Source: Uliginosibacterium sp.
GTDB lineage: Bacteria; Pseudomonadota; Gammaproteobacteria; Burkholderiales; Rhodocyclaceae
Direction of reading: 5' to 3'
NCBI GenBank assembly: GCA_016718265.1
Contig: JADKDZ010000011.1
Span: 62,001-126,000 of the forward strand
DNA: 64,000 bases
Shown: positions 18,562 to 27,907 of the stretch, one piece after another
How the letters are laid out: every line of letters begins with the position of its first letter
Position numbering within the stretch: the stretch's first letter is position 1
The notes under the pieces: model-generated
What the model was told of the DNA's origin: nothing
The model's input: only the letters and a program-made list of their open reading frames with translations
Database searches by the model: none
Made by a program: the position numbers and the translations under genes

Positions 18562-19125
18562 ATGGCTGGACAGACCCGACTCATCAAGAAATACCCCAAT
18601 CGTCGTCTCTACGACACGGCCTTGAGCTGTTACATCACGCTGGCGGATGTGCGGGATCTGGTGCTCAACCAGGACGAATTCCAGGTGATCGATGCCAAAA
18701 CCGGCGACGATCTCACGCGCAGCATCCTGCTGCAGATCATTCTGGAGGCCGAGAGCGGGGGCGCGCCGATGTTTACCAGTGATGTGCTGGCGCAGATGAT
18801 CCGGTTTTACGGCAATGCGATGCAAGGTTTCATGGGCCGCTACCTGGAGAACAATATCGGTGCGTTCACCGAGATGCAGGCCAAGTTGCAAGAGCAGGCC
18901 AAAAGTCTGTACGGAGAAAACAGCCCGATCAGCAATGATCTATGGACCCAGTTCCTGAACTTTCAGGGGCCTGCCATGCAAAGCATGATGGGAACCTACA
19001 TGGAGCAGAGCAAGCGGATGTTTGTGCAGATGCAGGAGCAGCTGGACGCGCAGACCCGCAACATATTCAACGGCTTTCAGTTCCCCGGCGTGCCGACCGA
19101 TGCGGCAGGGGGCGACAAGACGTAG
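18562..19125 (+). CDS. phaR: Polyhydroxyalkanoate synthesis repressor PhaR
   Basis: DNA- and PHA-binding repressor of phasin and PHA genes; when polymer appears it leaves the DNA and binds granules. 187 residues. The N terminus RLIKKYPNRRLYDTALSCYI is the conserved PHA-accumulation regulator DNA-binding region. The middle (about 65-110) is the PHB-binding type domain with QMIRFYGNAMQGFMGRYLE, and the C-terminal half is Met/Gln-rich and helical. A GGGGGA ribosome site lies 4 bases before the ATG. It has its own promoter and terminator, so it is separate from phaCB. Confidence 0.95.
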   Translation: MAGQTRLIKKYPNRRLYDTALSCYITLADVRDLVLNQDEFQVIDAKTGDDLTRSILLQIILEAESGGAPMFTSDVLAQMIRFYGNAMQGFMGRYLENNIGAFTEMQAKLQEQAKSLYGENSPISNDLWTQFLNFQGPAMQSMMGTYMEQSKRMFVQMQEQLDAQTRNIFNGFQFPGVPTDAAGGDKT

Positions 19126-19158
19126 CCCGCTTCAGATTGCGCTAGAGTAGCGGGTGTG

Positions 19159-19190
19159 AGCCTGCGGCGTTGCAGTCGCAGGCTTTTTGT
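19159..19190 (+). terminator. Rho-independent terminator after phaR
   Basis: AGCCTGCG (19159-19166) pairs with CGCAGGCT (19177-19184), followed by TTTTTG. Confidence 0.8.
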
Positions 19191-19209
19191 TTACTGAGGA
19201 AGAATAATT

Positions 19210-20562
19210 TTGAATCTGAAGCAACAACCCCCGAGAGTTGGTTTTGTCAGTCTGGGCTGCCCGAAGGCGTCCACGGACGCCGAGCATATCCTGACCCGAT
19301 TACGCGCCGAAGGCTACGAAGTGGCGCCGAACTACGATGGTGCCGACCTGGTCATCGTGAATACCTGCGGATTTATTGATGCGGCCGTCGAGGAATCGCT
19401 CGACGCGATTGGCGAAGCGCTGAATGAGAACGGCAAGGTGATCGTCACGGGTTGCCTGGGAGCCAAGAAGGACGCAGCAGGGAAGGGGATTGTCGAACAA
19501 GTTCATCCCAAGGTGCTGGCTGTGACTGGGCCACACGCGACTGAAGAAGTCATGTCTGCCGTTCATCAGTACGTTCCAAAGCCGCACGATCCGTTCTCCG
19601 ACCTCGTGCCGCCCCAAGGCGTTCGTTTGACGCCGGACCATTTCGCTTACCTCAAGATATCTGAAGGCTGCAACCACCGTTGCACCTTCTGCATCATCCC
19701 GTCGTTGCGCGGCGATCTGGTGTCTCGCCCCATTCATGAAGTGATGCAGGAAGCTGAGTCGCTGGTTAAGGCGGGTGTGAATGAACTGCTGGTCATCTCG
19801 CAAGACACCAGTGCGTATGGCGTCGATGTGAAGTACCGCACGGGTTTCTGGCAGGGGCGTCCGGTCAAGACGCGGCTTCACGAATTGTGTACGGCGCTTT
19901 CCGAACTGGATGTCTGGGTTCGTCTGCATTACGTCTATCCGTATCCGAGCGTGGATGACATCATCCCCTTGATGGCGGAAGGCAAGATCCTGCCCTACCT
20001 TGATGTGCCGTTCCAGCATGCCAATTCGCGCATCCTGAAACTGATGAAGCGCCCGGCCAGCGCCGAGAACAATCTTGAGCGCATCCGTCGTTGGCGCGAG
20101 ATCTGCCCGGATCTGACGATTCGCAGCACGTTCATTACCGGCTTTCCGGGTGAAACCGAGCAGGAATTCGAAGAATTGCTGCAGTTCCTTGAAGAAGCGC
20201 GTTTGGACCGTGTGGGGTGTTTCTCGTATTCGCCCGTTGAAGGGGCTGCTGCAAACGCCTTGCCTGATCCAGTTCCAGAAGAAATTCGTGAGGAACGCAA
20301 AGCACGGCTGATGGCTTTGCAGGAGGACATCTCGACGCAACGCCTGGAAGCGAAAATCGGGCGCGAGATCGTGGTGCTGGTCGACGATGTTGACGAGGAG
20401 GGCGCAATTGCCCGCTCTGAGGGTGACGCCCCCGACATCGACGGCCTCGTCTACGTACCCGACGGTCACGATATGGAGGTCGGCAAGTTCTATCGTGTGC
20501 GGGTGACGGATTGCGATGTGCACGACCTGTACGCTGAGCCGGTCTATTCGGATGAGCCGTGA
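19210..20562 (+). CDS. rimO: Ribosomal protein uS12 methylthiotransferase RimO
   Basis: Radical-SAM enzyme that adds a methylthio group to Asp89 of ribosomal protein uS12. 450 residues. Auxiliary-cluster cysteines lie at 17, 53 and 82 in the UPF0004 domain. The radical-SAM CxxxCxxC is CNHRCTFC (154-161). The C-terminal TRAM domain (about 385-445) has GLVYVPDGHDMEVGKFYRV. The start is a TTG at 19210, preceded by GAGGAAG, because VGFVSLGCPKA begins only 10 codons later and no ATG fits. Its stop overlaps the start of the FAD enzyme (GTGA). Confidence 0.96.
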   Translation: MNLKQQPPRVGFVSLGCPKASTDAEHILTRLRAEGYEVAPNYDGADLVIVNTCGFIDAAVEESLDAIGEALNENGKVIVTGCLGAKKDAAGKGIVEQVHPKVLAVTGPHATEEVMSAVHQYVPKPHDPFSDLVPPQGVRLTPDHFAYLKISEGCNHRCTFCIIPSLRGDLVSRPIHEVMQEAESLVKAGVNELLVISQDTSAYGVDVKYRTGFWQGRPVKTRLHELCTALSELDVWVRLHYVYPYPSVDDIIPLMAEGKILPYLDVPFQHANSRILKLMKRPASAENNLERIRRWREICPDLTIRSTFITGFPGETEQEFEELLQFLEEARLDRVGCFSYSPVEGAAANALPDPVPEEIREERKARLMALQEDISTQRLEAKIGREIVVLVDDVDEEGAIARSEGDAPDIDGLVYVPDGHDMEVGKFYRVRVTDCDVHDLYAEPVYSDEP

Positions 20563-22004
20563 AAAGAAGCGTTTCGGCGCCCGCTGAAGAGCCAGGAATG
20601 CTGCAAGTCCTGGAGAGGTTTCGTACCATTTTGGGTGATGGGTACGTGTTGACCCAGCCTGCTGATCTTGTTCCCTATGAGGCGGACTGGCGAGGGCGTT
20701 ACCTCGGAGAGGCACTCTGTGTGGTGCGCCCTGCTTCTACCGCAGAGGTGGCTGCAGTGGTCAAAGCCTGCGCTGAGCATCAACTTGCCATGGTGCCGCA
20801 AGGTGGTAATACAGGTCTTGTGGGCGGCGGCGTACCCCGGATGGGGCGTCGAGAGGTGGTGGTGTCGCTGTCCAGAATGAACAGAGTTCTTGACGTAGAC
20901 GGCGCAAACAGCACGATAACGGTGGAGGCTGGCTGCACCTTGGCGGCCGTTCAAGCGGCAGCGCATGACGTCGACCGCCTGTTTCCTCTTTCGTTGGCAT
21001 CTGAAGGAACCTGTCAGATAGGCGGTAACCTTGCCTGCAATGCCGGTGGCGTGCAGGTATTGCGCTACGGAAACATGCGTGAGCTAACGCTTGGGATCGA
21101 AGCTGTTCTGCCTGACGGACGCGTCTGGAATGGGCTGCGCGGCTTACGCAAAGACAATACCGGCTACGATCTCAAGCAACTGTTCATTGGTTCGGAAGGT
21201 ACGCTAGGCATTATTACTGCTGCGGTACTCAAGCTGCTTCCCATGCCGCGTTCGCGTGCGGTGGCGTGGGTTGCCTTGGCTTCTCCCGCGGCGGCGATCG
21301 CGCTGCTCGGTCTGATGCGTGCTCGTGCGGCAGAGCGCTTGTCAGCTTTTGAAGTTATCGGAGAAGCAGCGTTCGATCTTGTGGTTCAGCATATGCCCGG
21401 CGTTTTTTCCCCATTGGCTGAGCGGGCGCCGTGGTATGCCTTGATTGAGCTCGGTGACAGCGATCCTGCGGGGGGCGTAAAAATCTTGCTGGAAGACATC
21501 CTTGGGCTCGCACTTGAGGAGCGTTTGATCAGTGACGCGGCCGTAGCCGCGAGCCTCGCGCAAATGGCCGATCTTTGGGCTTTGCGCGAATGGATTTCGG
21601 AGGCGCAGAAGATCGAGGGCATCAGCGTCAAGCACGACATTTCCTTGCCGGTCAGTCGGATCCCGGAATTTCTCGACGCGGCGGGTTCCGCCCTGGCTGA
21701 ACATTTTGGCCCGCTTCGCATCGTTGCGTTTGGTCATGCTGGTGACGGCAACCTTCACTACAACCTCTCACGGTTCAACGCTGCCGAGAACACAGCCTTC
21801 ATTGCACGGAGTGCCGAGGCTAACCAGATCGTTCATGACCTTGTGACGAGTCTGGGCGGCTCAATATCCGCTGAGCACGGGCTGGGGCAGCTGAAGCGCG
21901 ATGAAATCCGGCGTTACAAGTCCGGCATTGAGCTTGAGATGATGCGAGGCATCAAACAGCTTCTGGATCCGGCAGGAATCATGAACCCTGGAAAAGTTCT
22001 CTAG
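20559..22004 (+). CDS. FAD-linked 2-hydroxyacid dehydrogenase (GlcD / D2HGDH type)
   Basis: Flavin enzyme expected to oxidise a D-2-hydroxyacid (D-lactate, glycolate or D-2-hydroxyglutarate type). 481 residues. VAO/PCMH FAD-binding domain: QGGNTGLVGGGVP (about 86-98), SEGTCQIGGNLACNAGGVQV (about 147-166), RKDNTGYDLKQLFIGSEGTL (about 200-219). The C-terminal oxidase domain ends with AFGHAGDGNLHYN, SAEHGLGQLKRDE and LLDPAGIMNPGKVL, which carries the conserved active-site His and Arg. The GTG start overlaps rimO by 4 bases, so it is translationally coupled. The substrate cannot be fixed from sequence. Confidence 0.88.
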   Translation: MKRSVSAPAEEPGMLQVLERFRTILGDGYVLTQPADLVPYEADWRGRYLGEALCVVRPASTAEVAAVVKACAEHQLAMVPQGGNTGLVGGGVPRMGRREVVVSLSRMNRVLDVDGANSTITVEAGCTLAAVQAAAHDVDRLFPLSLASEGTCQIGGNLACNAGGVQVLRYGNMRELTLGIEAVLPDGRVWNGLRGLRKDNTGYDLKQLFIGSEGTLGIITAAVLKLLPMPRSRAVAWVALASPAAAIALLGLMRARAAERLSAFEVIGEAAFDLVVQHMPGVFSPLAERAPWYALIELGDSDPAGGVKILLEDILGLALEERLISDAAVAASLAQMADLWALREWISEAQKIEGISVKHDISLPVSRIPEFLDAAGSALAEHFGPLRIVAFGHAGDGNLHYNLSRFNAAENTAFIARSAEANQIVHDLVTSLGGSISAEHGLGQLKRDEIRRYKSGIELEMMRGIKQLLDPAGIMNPGKVL

Positions 22005-23206
22005 TAGGGGCCATCAAGCTTGTTACGGCGTTGCAATTTGGCTACCTGGCCGCGCAATGAGCTTTCGAACAGCGCAGGGCGTAGCTGACGTACAGCCTGT
22101 AGATAAATCTCGAAAGACGCACACAGATATCCCGGCTCGGGGAATGGGGCGTTCTCCGGAAGCGCGATGGTGCCGGCTGCGGCGAATGCTTCAGCGTAGC
22201 CGGGGTGGAGCGTGGCCTGGCAGTGGATACTTCGTGCTTCGCTCAGCCACTGCCGGCATTGCGCGAGATCCCCGATCCACAGAGCATCGCAGATTCTCTC
22301 CATGCCTCCCAGTACGAAACGCCAACGAGCCTCGGACCAGGGGTAGTTCAGATGAAAAGGCAGGTGAATGATCCCGATATGAGGTGAGGGTCCTTCTCTT
22401 GGCCCCAATGCCCAAGGATGTACAAGCGTCACAGGCAAGCCAGAGAGCGGCGGTAAAGCCGTTGTAAGGGTCGTCCAGGCGGAGGAGGGGTGTTGGTGCA
22501 GCCTGGGCTCTCGGAGCGGCATGGGCCGCAGCGATTCAGCCGGAATGGTCTCAGGGCTTTCTGCCAACCGGAGCAGGGAGTCTCGAGGCAGGTCATGCTG
22601 GCATGTACCACGGATTGAGTTCATCTCTCCTGACATGGCGGTAGCTTCGAAGACAACGGGCGCCTGCCCTGGCGCCCCGGCTACCCGCTGCCACTCGAGG
22701 TGCACCGAGGGCAGGCTGCCTGTCAGCAGGTGGCCATGCATCCAGCGCGCACCGACTCGCCAGTCCACCTTCCGCATGTTTACGGCATACGCCGCGACCC
22801 AGCTTTGCTGAACCGGGGTAATCAAGCCTGATTGGTAGAGTTGGCGGATCGCAGCGTCCACGAGCCCTACACCGGTCGCCGCAGTCCGAATATCTGCTGG
22901 CAGACTGCTCCGATAGCGAATATGCGACATGCGTCGGGTTGTATCGTTGAACAGGCTATCACCGCGGTGCCGCCAGACATGCTGAATGTACTCAAACAGC
23001 AGCAAGCTTTGGCCTAGGTGATCACTCAGCGTCAATCCCCGTCGCTCGTTCCATATGGCAAGCGCTTCTTGGGTGGACAGGATGTTGTGCCCAAGGAAGG
23101 TATGAATCAGGCCGGGGTGTTCCGGCGGCTGGTATTTATTCTGGCTGGGCTGCATACCGCCCAACTTGAGCAGGCAATGCAGCGCTGCGAAACGCGTGGC
23201 GAGCAC
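22001..23206 (-). CDS. Photolyase/cryptochrome-like FAD-binding protein
   Basis: Residues in the first half follow the C-terminal FAD-binding region of photolyases: DAAIRQLYQSGLITPVQQSW, then MRKVDWRVGARWMHGHLL, then SVHLEWQRVAGA. The second half contains LVHPWALGPREG and FHLNYPWSEARWRFVLGGM, which resemble the alpha/beta antenna part of photolyases, placed after instead of before the flavin region. The reading frame is open upstream into fur, so the true start is uncertain: GTG near 23206 or ATG near 23155 (MQPSQNKYQ). Length is about 400 residues. DNA repair is possible, but a flavin-binding paralogue without repair activity is equally possible. Confidence 0.55.
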   Translation of the reverse strand: MLATRFAALHCLLKLGGMQPSQNKYQPPEHPGLIHTFLGHNILSTQEALAIWNERRGLTLSDHLGQSLLLFEYIQHVWRHRGDSLFNDTTRRMSHIRYRSSLPADIRTAATGVGLVDAAIRQLYQSGLITPVQQSWVAAYAVNMRKVDWRVGARWMHGHLLTGSLPSVHLEWQRVAGAPGQAPVVFEATAMSGEMNSIRGTCQHDLPRDSLLRLAESPETIPAESLRPMPLREPRLHQHPSSAWTTLTTALPPLSGLPVTLVHPWALGPREGPSPHIGIIHLPFHLNYPWSEARWRFVLGGMERICDALWIGDLAQCRQWLSEARSIHCQATLHPGYAEAFAAAGTIALPENAPFPEPGYLCASFEIYLQAVRQLRPALFESSLRGQVAKLQRRNKLDGPY

Positions 23207-23224
23207 GGTCTGGCGTATCTCCGC

Positions 23225-23669
23225 CCAGCTTTTCGAAGCCTTCGCTGCCCGACGTGGGCAGTTCTCGTGCAGACACTCCACGTACAGATGCATTTCGTGC
23301 TCGTGGAGTTTGAAACCTCGTTCAGCAGCGATGGCACTCTGGCGTGCTTCGATCTGGGGGTCGTAAAACTCCTCAACGTGCCCGCAGCTGATGCAAACAA
23401 TGTGGTCGTGGTGGGTGCCAGAGTCGAGTTCAAAACGGCTTTGCCAGACTCAAAGTGAAGCCGCTTGAGCAGTCCTGCCTCTTCAAACTGCGTCAATACG
23501 CGGTAGATGGTCGCTAGGCCCACGTCAATCTGCTCTGCCAGCAACAGGCGGTGAGACGTCCTCTGCACTCAGGTGCCGCTCTTGCGACCGATGGAACACT
23601 TCAAGAATCTTGAGCCGTGGCAGGGGTGGCCTTGAGGCCCATGTTCTTGAGGTTCTGTGAGGTAACCAT
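23225..23669 (-). CDS. fur: Ferric uptake regulator Fur, interrupted frame
   Basis: Fe(II)-dependent repressor of iron uptake genes. Fragments in order on the minus strand are: MVTSQNLKNMGLKAT from the ATG at 23669, then LPRLKILEVFHRSQERHLSA (about 23610-23560), then VGLATIYRVLTQFEEAGLL (about 23530-23470), then the C-terminal EMHLYVECLHENCP near 23293-23255. Each lies in a different frame, so at least three indels exist. The dimer/metal region HHDHIVCISCGHVEEF is readable after frame correction. Gene order next to divergent bamE is standard. The end is uncertain because the frame runs on into the photolyase-like gene. Confidence 0.8.
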
Positions 23670-23791
23670 GTCGTCTCCGGCTGCATTGTGAAGCGTCGCG
23701 TATGATATAGTCCGCAGCCTATTCTTGGAAACGCATTTCGGCGTGCCACGCTGCGCTTGGTGACAGCCGGGATCTCTAACTACTCGGTCCG

Positions 23792-24208
23792 ATGCAGCCT
23801 CAAATCTTTCGTGTAGCAACCCGTGTTCCTGCGATTCTGGTGACTTTGGCCGTTCTTCTCGCAGTGTCTGGCTGTGGCCGCTTCCCCTATAAGGTCGACG
23901 TGCGTCAGGGCAACTACATCGCGGCAGAGACGATCGCTCAGATCGTTCCAGGCATGGCGCAGGAGCAGGTCCGCGCCCTGCTAGGGGCGCCAATGCTCGT
24001 GGATAGTTTTCATGCCAACCGGTGGGACTACATCTATCTCTTTACCCCGAGTACGAGCAAACAGATCCGTCGTCAGGTGACCGTGTTCTTTGCCGAGGGG
24101 AAAGTCGCTCGCGTTGTTCAGGGCGAAATGGCTGCAGACCCCAACGAAGTGCCGCCGTCAGCTGTGCCCAGGCTGCTGGACCTGGACAGCCCTGCGTCCA
24201 AGCGCTGA
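23792..24208 (+). CDS. bamE: Outer membrane assembly lipoprotein BamE (SmpA/OmlA)
   Basis: Small lipoprotein of the BAM complex. 138-residue precursor with lipobox VSGC near residue 27-30. The SmpA/OmlA core is GNYIAAETIAQIVPGMAQEQ (about 40-59) followed by VRALLGAP and WDYIYLF. The C-terminal tail is Pro-rich and variable. It is divergent from fur and sits directly before dapB, a standard order in betaproteobacteria. Confidence 0.93.
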   Translation: MQPQIFRVATRVPAILVTLAVLLAVSGCGRFPYKVDVRQGNYIAAETIAQIVPGMAQEQVRALLGAPMLVDSFHANRWDYIYLFTPSTSKQIRRQVTVFFAEGKVARVVQGEMAADPNEVPPSAVPRLLDLDSPASKR

Positions 24209-24239
24209 TTCCGCACTCCAGTTATCGCAAGGATTCTTC

Positions 24240-25030
24240 ATGAGCGTAAAAGTAGCCATTGCCGGCGCGTCGGGGCGGATGGGTCGCATGCTGATCGAAG
24301 CGGCCCAGCAACAGCCTGGTGTTGTCTTGAGTGCCGCCCTGGAGCGCAACGATAGTCCATTCATCGGGCGCGACGCGGGGGAGCTGGTTGGCAGCGCCTG
24401 TGGCGTGGATTATCGGCAGACATTGAGGCCGCCTTGCCGCAACCGGATTGCCCGATCGACTTTACCCGCCCGGAAGCGACGCTCGCGCATATTGCTGTGG
24501 TCCGTCGCTTGAAGAAGGCATTGGTGATCGCCCACGGGTTTCGCCTGAAGAAAGGCGTTAATCGCACAGTTGGCGTCAGAGGTGCCGGTCGCTGCGCCGA
24601 AAGTCGGTTGGGGTAATGCGGTATTCAAGCTCCTGGACGTTGCAGCCAAGATTCTAGCCTCAGGCTACGACGTTGAAGTGTTTGAAGCCCATCACCGTTT
24701 CAAGGTTGATGCACCTTCCGGCACTGCATTGCGCATGGGTGAAGTGGTTGCCGGGGCGCTTGGCCGGGATTTGAGCGAGACAGCCATCTACGGTCGGGAG
24801 GAGTGACCGGCGAAAGAAGTCCTGAAACTATAGGCTTTGCAACGGTACGCGGTGGCGACATTGTAGGCGACCATACCGTCATGTTCTGTGGTTTGGGAGA
24901 GCGGGTCAGGAAATCTCGCACAAGGCCGGTAGTCGCATGCCTTAGGCGACCGGGCGCGCTGCGCGCTGCGGCGTTTCTGAATGACAAGCAGTGCGGACTT
25001 TACGACATGCAGGATGTACTTGGCCGAGTA
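24240..25030 (+). CDS. dapB: 4-hydroxy-tetrahydrodipicolinate reductase DapB, interrupted frame
   Basis: NAD(P)H-dependent reductase of the lysine/diaminopimelate pathway. ATG at 24240 behind AAGGA. The first segment has the Rossmann loop VKVAIAGASGRMGRML. Later segments are in other frames: LPQPDCPIDFTRPEATLAH (about 24433-24490), NAVFKLLDVAAKILASGYDV, HHRFKVDAPSGTALRMGE (about 24690-24740, substrate site), SPETIGFATVRGGDIVGDHT (about 24820-24880) and LYDMQDVLG at the end. At least four indels are needed, and the APNMSVGVN motif is damaged at about 24595-24615. The gene is normally essential, so sequence error is the likely cause. Confidence 0.85.
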
Positions 25031-25055
25031 GCCTTGGGTACCACCTCAAAAAAAG

Positions 25056-25086
25056 GAAGGCGCAGATCATCAAACTCTGCGCCTTC
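25056..25086 (-). terminator. Terminator of the lptA operon (between converging genes)
   Basis: GAAGGCGCAGA (25056-25066) pairs perfectly with TCTGCGCCTTC (25076-25086). On the minus strand the stem is followed by a T7 run; on the plus strand only CGTTT follows, so it mainly serves the lpt/kds operon but may also end dapB. Confidence 0.75.
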
Positions 25087-25104
25087 TCGTTTGGTGGGCG
25101 GTAC

Positions 25105-25658
25105 TCAGGGTTTGGTCACGGGTTTGGTACGTGGTTGCAGGATGACTTCCGCTTGGGGAGCGCCTTGTGTTGAAGTGCCAGCAGGACCATTGGTTGCTTT
25201 GAAGGTCTCTGCATAGCCATCGCGCTCGATATACCGTCCACGTACTTCATCTGTTCCTTTTTGACGTAGGCCCGTTCGAACAGGCGAATTTTATCCTGGC
25301 GTATCGAACTCTATGCGCTCAGCTTCGCCATAGACTTGCTCTTTTTTCCTTCAAGCTTGTCCTTGAACCTTGGCAAGCTCGCCGACTTTGGAGTCGCTAC
25401 CCCATGGTAATAGCCGCCTGCGTCTTCAGCGATCACTAGGCGATCACAGCTGATTTCGAGATTTCCTGCGTGAGCCGGACATTGCCCTTGAAAATAGTGG
25501 TTTTGTCACGATCACCCAACTCAGTGGTCTGAAATTCGATATGGACCGGCTTGTCGCGGTCGGCGCGTTCGGCCAACGCGACGGAGGTAGAGCAACACCT
25601 GCACACTGGCGATGGCCAGAAGCCGAATCAGAAGGAGAACAGAGAAACGAGGCATCAT
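25105..25658 (-). CDS. lptA: LPS export periplasmic bridge protein LptA, interrupted frame
   Basis: Forms the beta-jellyroll bridge that carries LPS from the inner to the outer membrane. The start MPRFSVLLLIRLLAIASV (ATG at 25658 or 25655) is a signal peptide. After a frame change it reads ADRDKPVHIEFQTTELGD and KTTIFKGNVRLTQ, the OstA-type strand pattern, then AEDAGGYYHGVATP, YGEAERIEFDTRQDKIRLFE and ends QPRTKPVTKP. At least three to four indels are present. The neighbours lptC and kdsCD support the call. No lptB is in the window. Confidence 0.78.
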
Positions 25659-25688
25659 GTGTTCGGTACAGAATGGGGGAAAAGGGAA

Positions 25689-26277
25689 TTATTTCTTGAT
25701 CCGTCCGGGCAGAATAGCGTGGCCCGGCCCGAGCCGGAGTGTGCCGCTGGCATTGTTCCAGTTCGCGCCCAGCGCTTCGATCCGCGAACCGCTTTGTGTT
25801 GCAACCACAGGCTGGTCGGTTTCCGCTATCTCGTCATCTACAAAAACAGTGAGACTCTCTGTGCTTAGGTGCGCTCAATCCCACCCGGTACAACTTTTCT
25901 GATTCCGAGAACATTTCCTTCCAAGGAAACTTCGCGTCAGATTCGTGCCACGCCCTTATCACTGCGTACGTCAAAGGTTTCTGATTCTTCTTGAACAACA
26001 GACGTGGCTGCTCGAAGTCTGCAGTGTCGTTGATAGCGTAGTGGGTCATTTTCTCCGCCACCAGATGAAATTGATGCTGTCCGGTCGCGTCGAAACGGTC
26101 GAGCGCCAAGTTCTCTACGTAAGCGTCCGGCGCACGCCGATCAGTCGGAGCATTCGTGCTTCTTTCGTTTCGAACGATGAATTCAAGCCAATAGCTCGAG
26201 CCCGCCAACAGGCCGACTATCACCAGCGGAAAGTAGTGGCTGAAGCGGCCTATCACGCCGAGATAGCCCTGAAGCAT
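25689..26277 (-). CDS. lptC: LPS export bitopic protein LptC, interrupted frame
   Basis: Inner-membrane protein that receives LPS from LptB2FG and passes it to LptA. One N-terminal helix (FPLVIVGLLAGSSYWLEFIV) is followed by the periplasmic jellyroll with YVENLALDRFDATGQHQFHL and LVAEKMTHYAINDTADFEQP. The C-terminal part lies in other frames up to a stop at 25689-25691 (ending PGRIKK). The frame is continuous with the kdsC C terminus, so the real start or the kdsC stop is masked by an indel; the ATG at 26277 is a best guess. Confidence 0.75.
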
Positions 26278-26779
26278 GGCGTCCAGCTTGCCCTGTGCGT
26301 GGAGGATGAAGTCACAGACCTCTCTTACCGCGCCTTTGCCGCCACCCTTGCTGGCACAGAAGTCGACATGCTGGCGGACGAAATCGTGGCCGTCTGCGAC
26401 GGTTGCGGAGAAAACCGCAGGCGCGCAAAACGGGAAGATCGACGACGTCGTCGCCCATGTAGCCAAGCTGATGGTGGTTAAGCCCGAGCGCGCTTCTCAG
26501 TGTTTCCATGACGGCGCGCTTGTCGTGAACCCCTTGGTGTACAAGCGTGATGCCGAGGTTTTCAGCGCGCCTGCTGACCATCTCGGAGCTGCGACCTGTG
26601 ATGATTGCAACGGCGATGCCGGCTTCCTGCAGCATCTTCAGACCATGCCCGTCCAAGCTTGAGAAGACTTTTATTTCATCGCCGGCTGGCGTGAAATACA
26701 GGCTGCCATCAGTCATGACGCCATCCACGTCAAATCCCATCAGGCGCACGGTGGCCGCTTTATGGTGTGCCGGTTGCAT
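26255..26779 (-). CDS. kdsC: 3-deoxy-D-manno-octulosonate 8-phosphate phosphatase KdsC, interrupted frame
   Basis: HAD-family phosphatase making Kdo for LPS inner core. ATG at 26779. HAD motif I is GFDVDGVMTDGSLYF (about 14-28), motif II IITGRSS (about 59), motif III/IV LGYMGDDVVDLPVL (about 104-117). One frame change near 26405 leads to ADGHDFVRQHVDFCASKGGG and REVCDFILHAQG, the normal C terminus. About 175 residues when repaired. The ATG overlaps the kdsD stop (ATGA). Confidence 0.85.
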
Positions 26780-27795
26780 CAGATTACCTTTGCTCGCATC
26801 AGATCGTGGGTGTGGAGCGCCCCCAGCAGAACGCCCTCCACATCGCAGACCAGCACCTGCGTAATGCGAAATCGATCCATTATCTCTGCTGCCTCCACGG
26901 CCAGTGCATCCGGCAAAATCGTGCGTGGGTTGCGGTGCATGACATCCGCGATACTGAGGCCCTTGAAATCGCCGCTGCGTTCAAGCAGGCGCCGCAAGTC
27001 TCCGTCAGTGAAAATGCCTGCAATCCGCGCGCTATCATCACATATCGCAACCATTCCCATGCCTTTGCGCGAAATTTCGAGCAGGGCGTCCGTGAAGCTC
27101 GCCGTCTCTCCAATGCGAGGAATGGCGTCTCCCGTGCGCATGACGTCTCGCACATGGGTAAGCAGGCGCCGCCCCAATGCGCCGCCTGGGTGAGAGCGGG
27201 CGAAGTCGTCTGGCCCGAACCCACGGGCGCCTAGTAAAAGCGACGGCCAGCGCGTCGCCCAATGCCAGTGCAGCGGTGGTGCTGGCCGTCGGCGCGAGGT
27301 TGTGTGGGCAGGCCTCTTCGGCGACAGCAGCGTTCAGATGAACATCGGCATGTTCGGCGAGAGGCGATTCGTCCCTGCCGGTGATGGCGATGATCTTCAC
27401 GCCAAGTCGCTTTAGCATCGGTACGATATTCAACAGCTCATCTGTACCGCCAGAATACGACAAAGCAATAAAAACGTCGTCTGGCTGAACCATTCCAAGG
27501 TCGCCATGCGCCGCTTCAGCGGGTGCCAAAATAGGCTGGCGTACCGGTAGAAGCCAGCGTTGCGGCCAGCTTGCGTGCGATGTGCCCAGACTTGCCCACG
27601 CCACTGACGATGACACGGCCAGCACTGGCCAGAATGAGCCGGACAGCGTTTGCAAACCTCTCGTCCAGTCGGTCTGCCAGGGCGGCCACAGCGCTCGATT
27701 CGATGGCGAGAACGCGACGTGCGTCGGCGAGCAAGCGTTCGGACGCGAGGGCGTCGGCCTGTCTTCCGGGCAAATTGCGAGAGATTTTGGCTCAT
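26779..27795 (-). CDS. kdsD: Arabinose-5-phosphate isomerase KdsD, interrupted frame
   Basis: Converts ribulose-5-phosphate to arabinose-5-phosphate, first step of Kdo synthesis. The SIS domain has VIVSGVGKSGHIARKLAAT (about 27600-27560) and LSYSGGTDELLNIVPMLKRL (about 27460-27400). It continues with EEACPHNLAPTASTTAALA and ends in a pair of CBS domains (VMRTGDAIPRIGETASF and GIFTDGDLRRLLE) to the stop at 26779. Three frames are used, with shifts near 27530 and 27255 and possibly near the start. Start could be ATG 27795 or an alternative codon near 27773. Confidence 0.83.
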
Positions 27796-27907
27796 TGGAC
27801 GGCAGCGATTAAACTGGTGACGGAGTATAGCAAAGGCGGCGTTTCATCCGTCCGCCCCTGCGGTGCTTGTTACTGCCGCCAAGCTTTTGTCTCGCGAACA
27901 AGAAAAC

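Noticed and set aside
19300..20715. Long open frame antisense to rimO (471 codons)
   Set aside because: It is the GC-driven shadow of rimO and the FAD enzyme: low-complexity His/Arg-rich composition, no family motif, and both sense genes have clear motifs.
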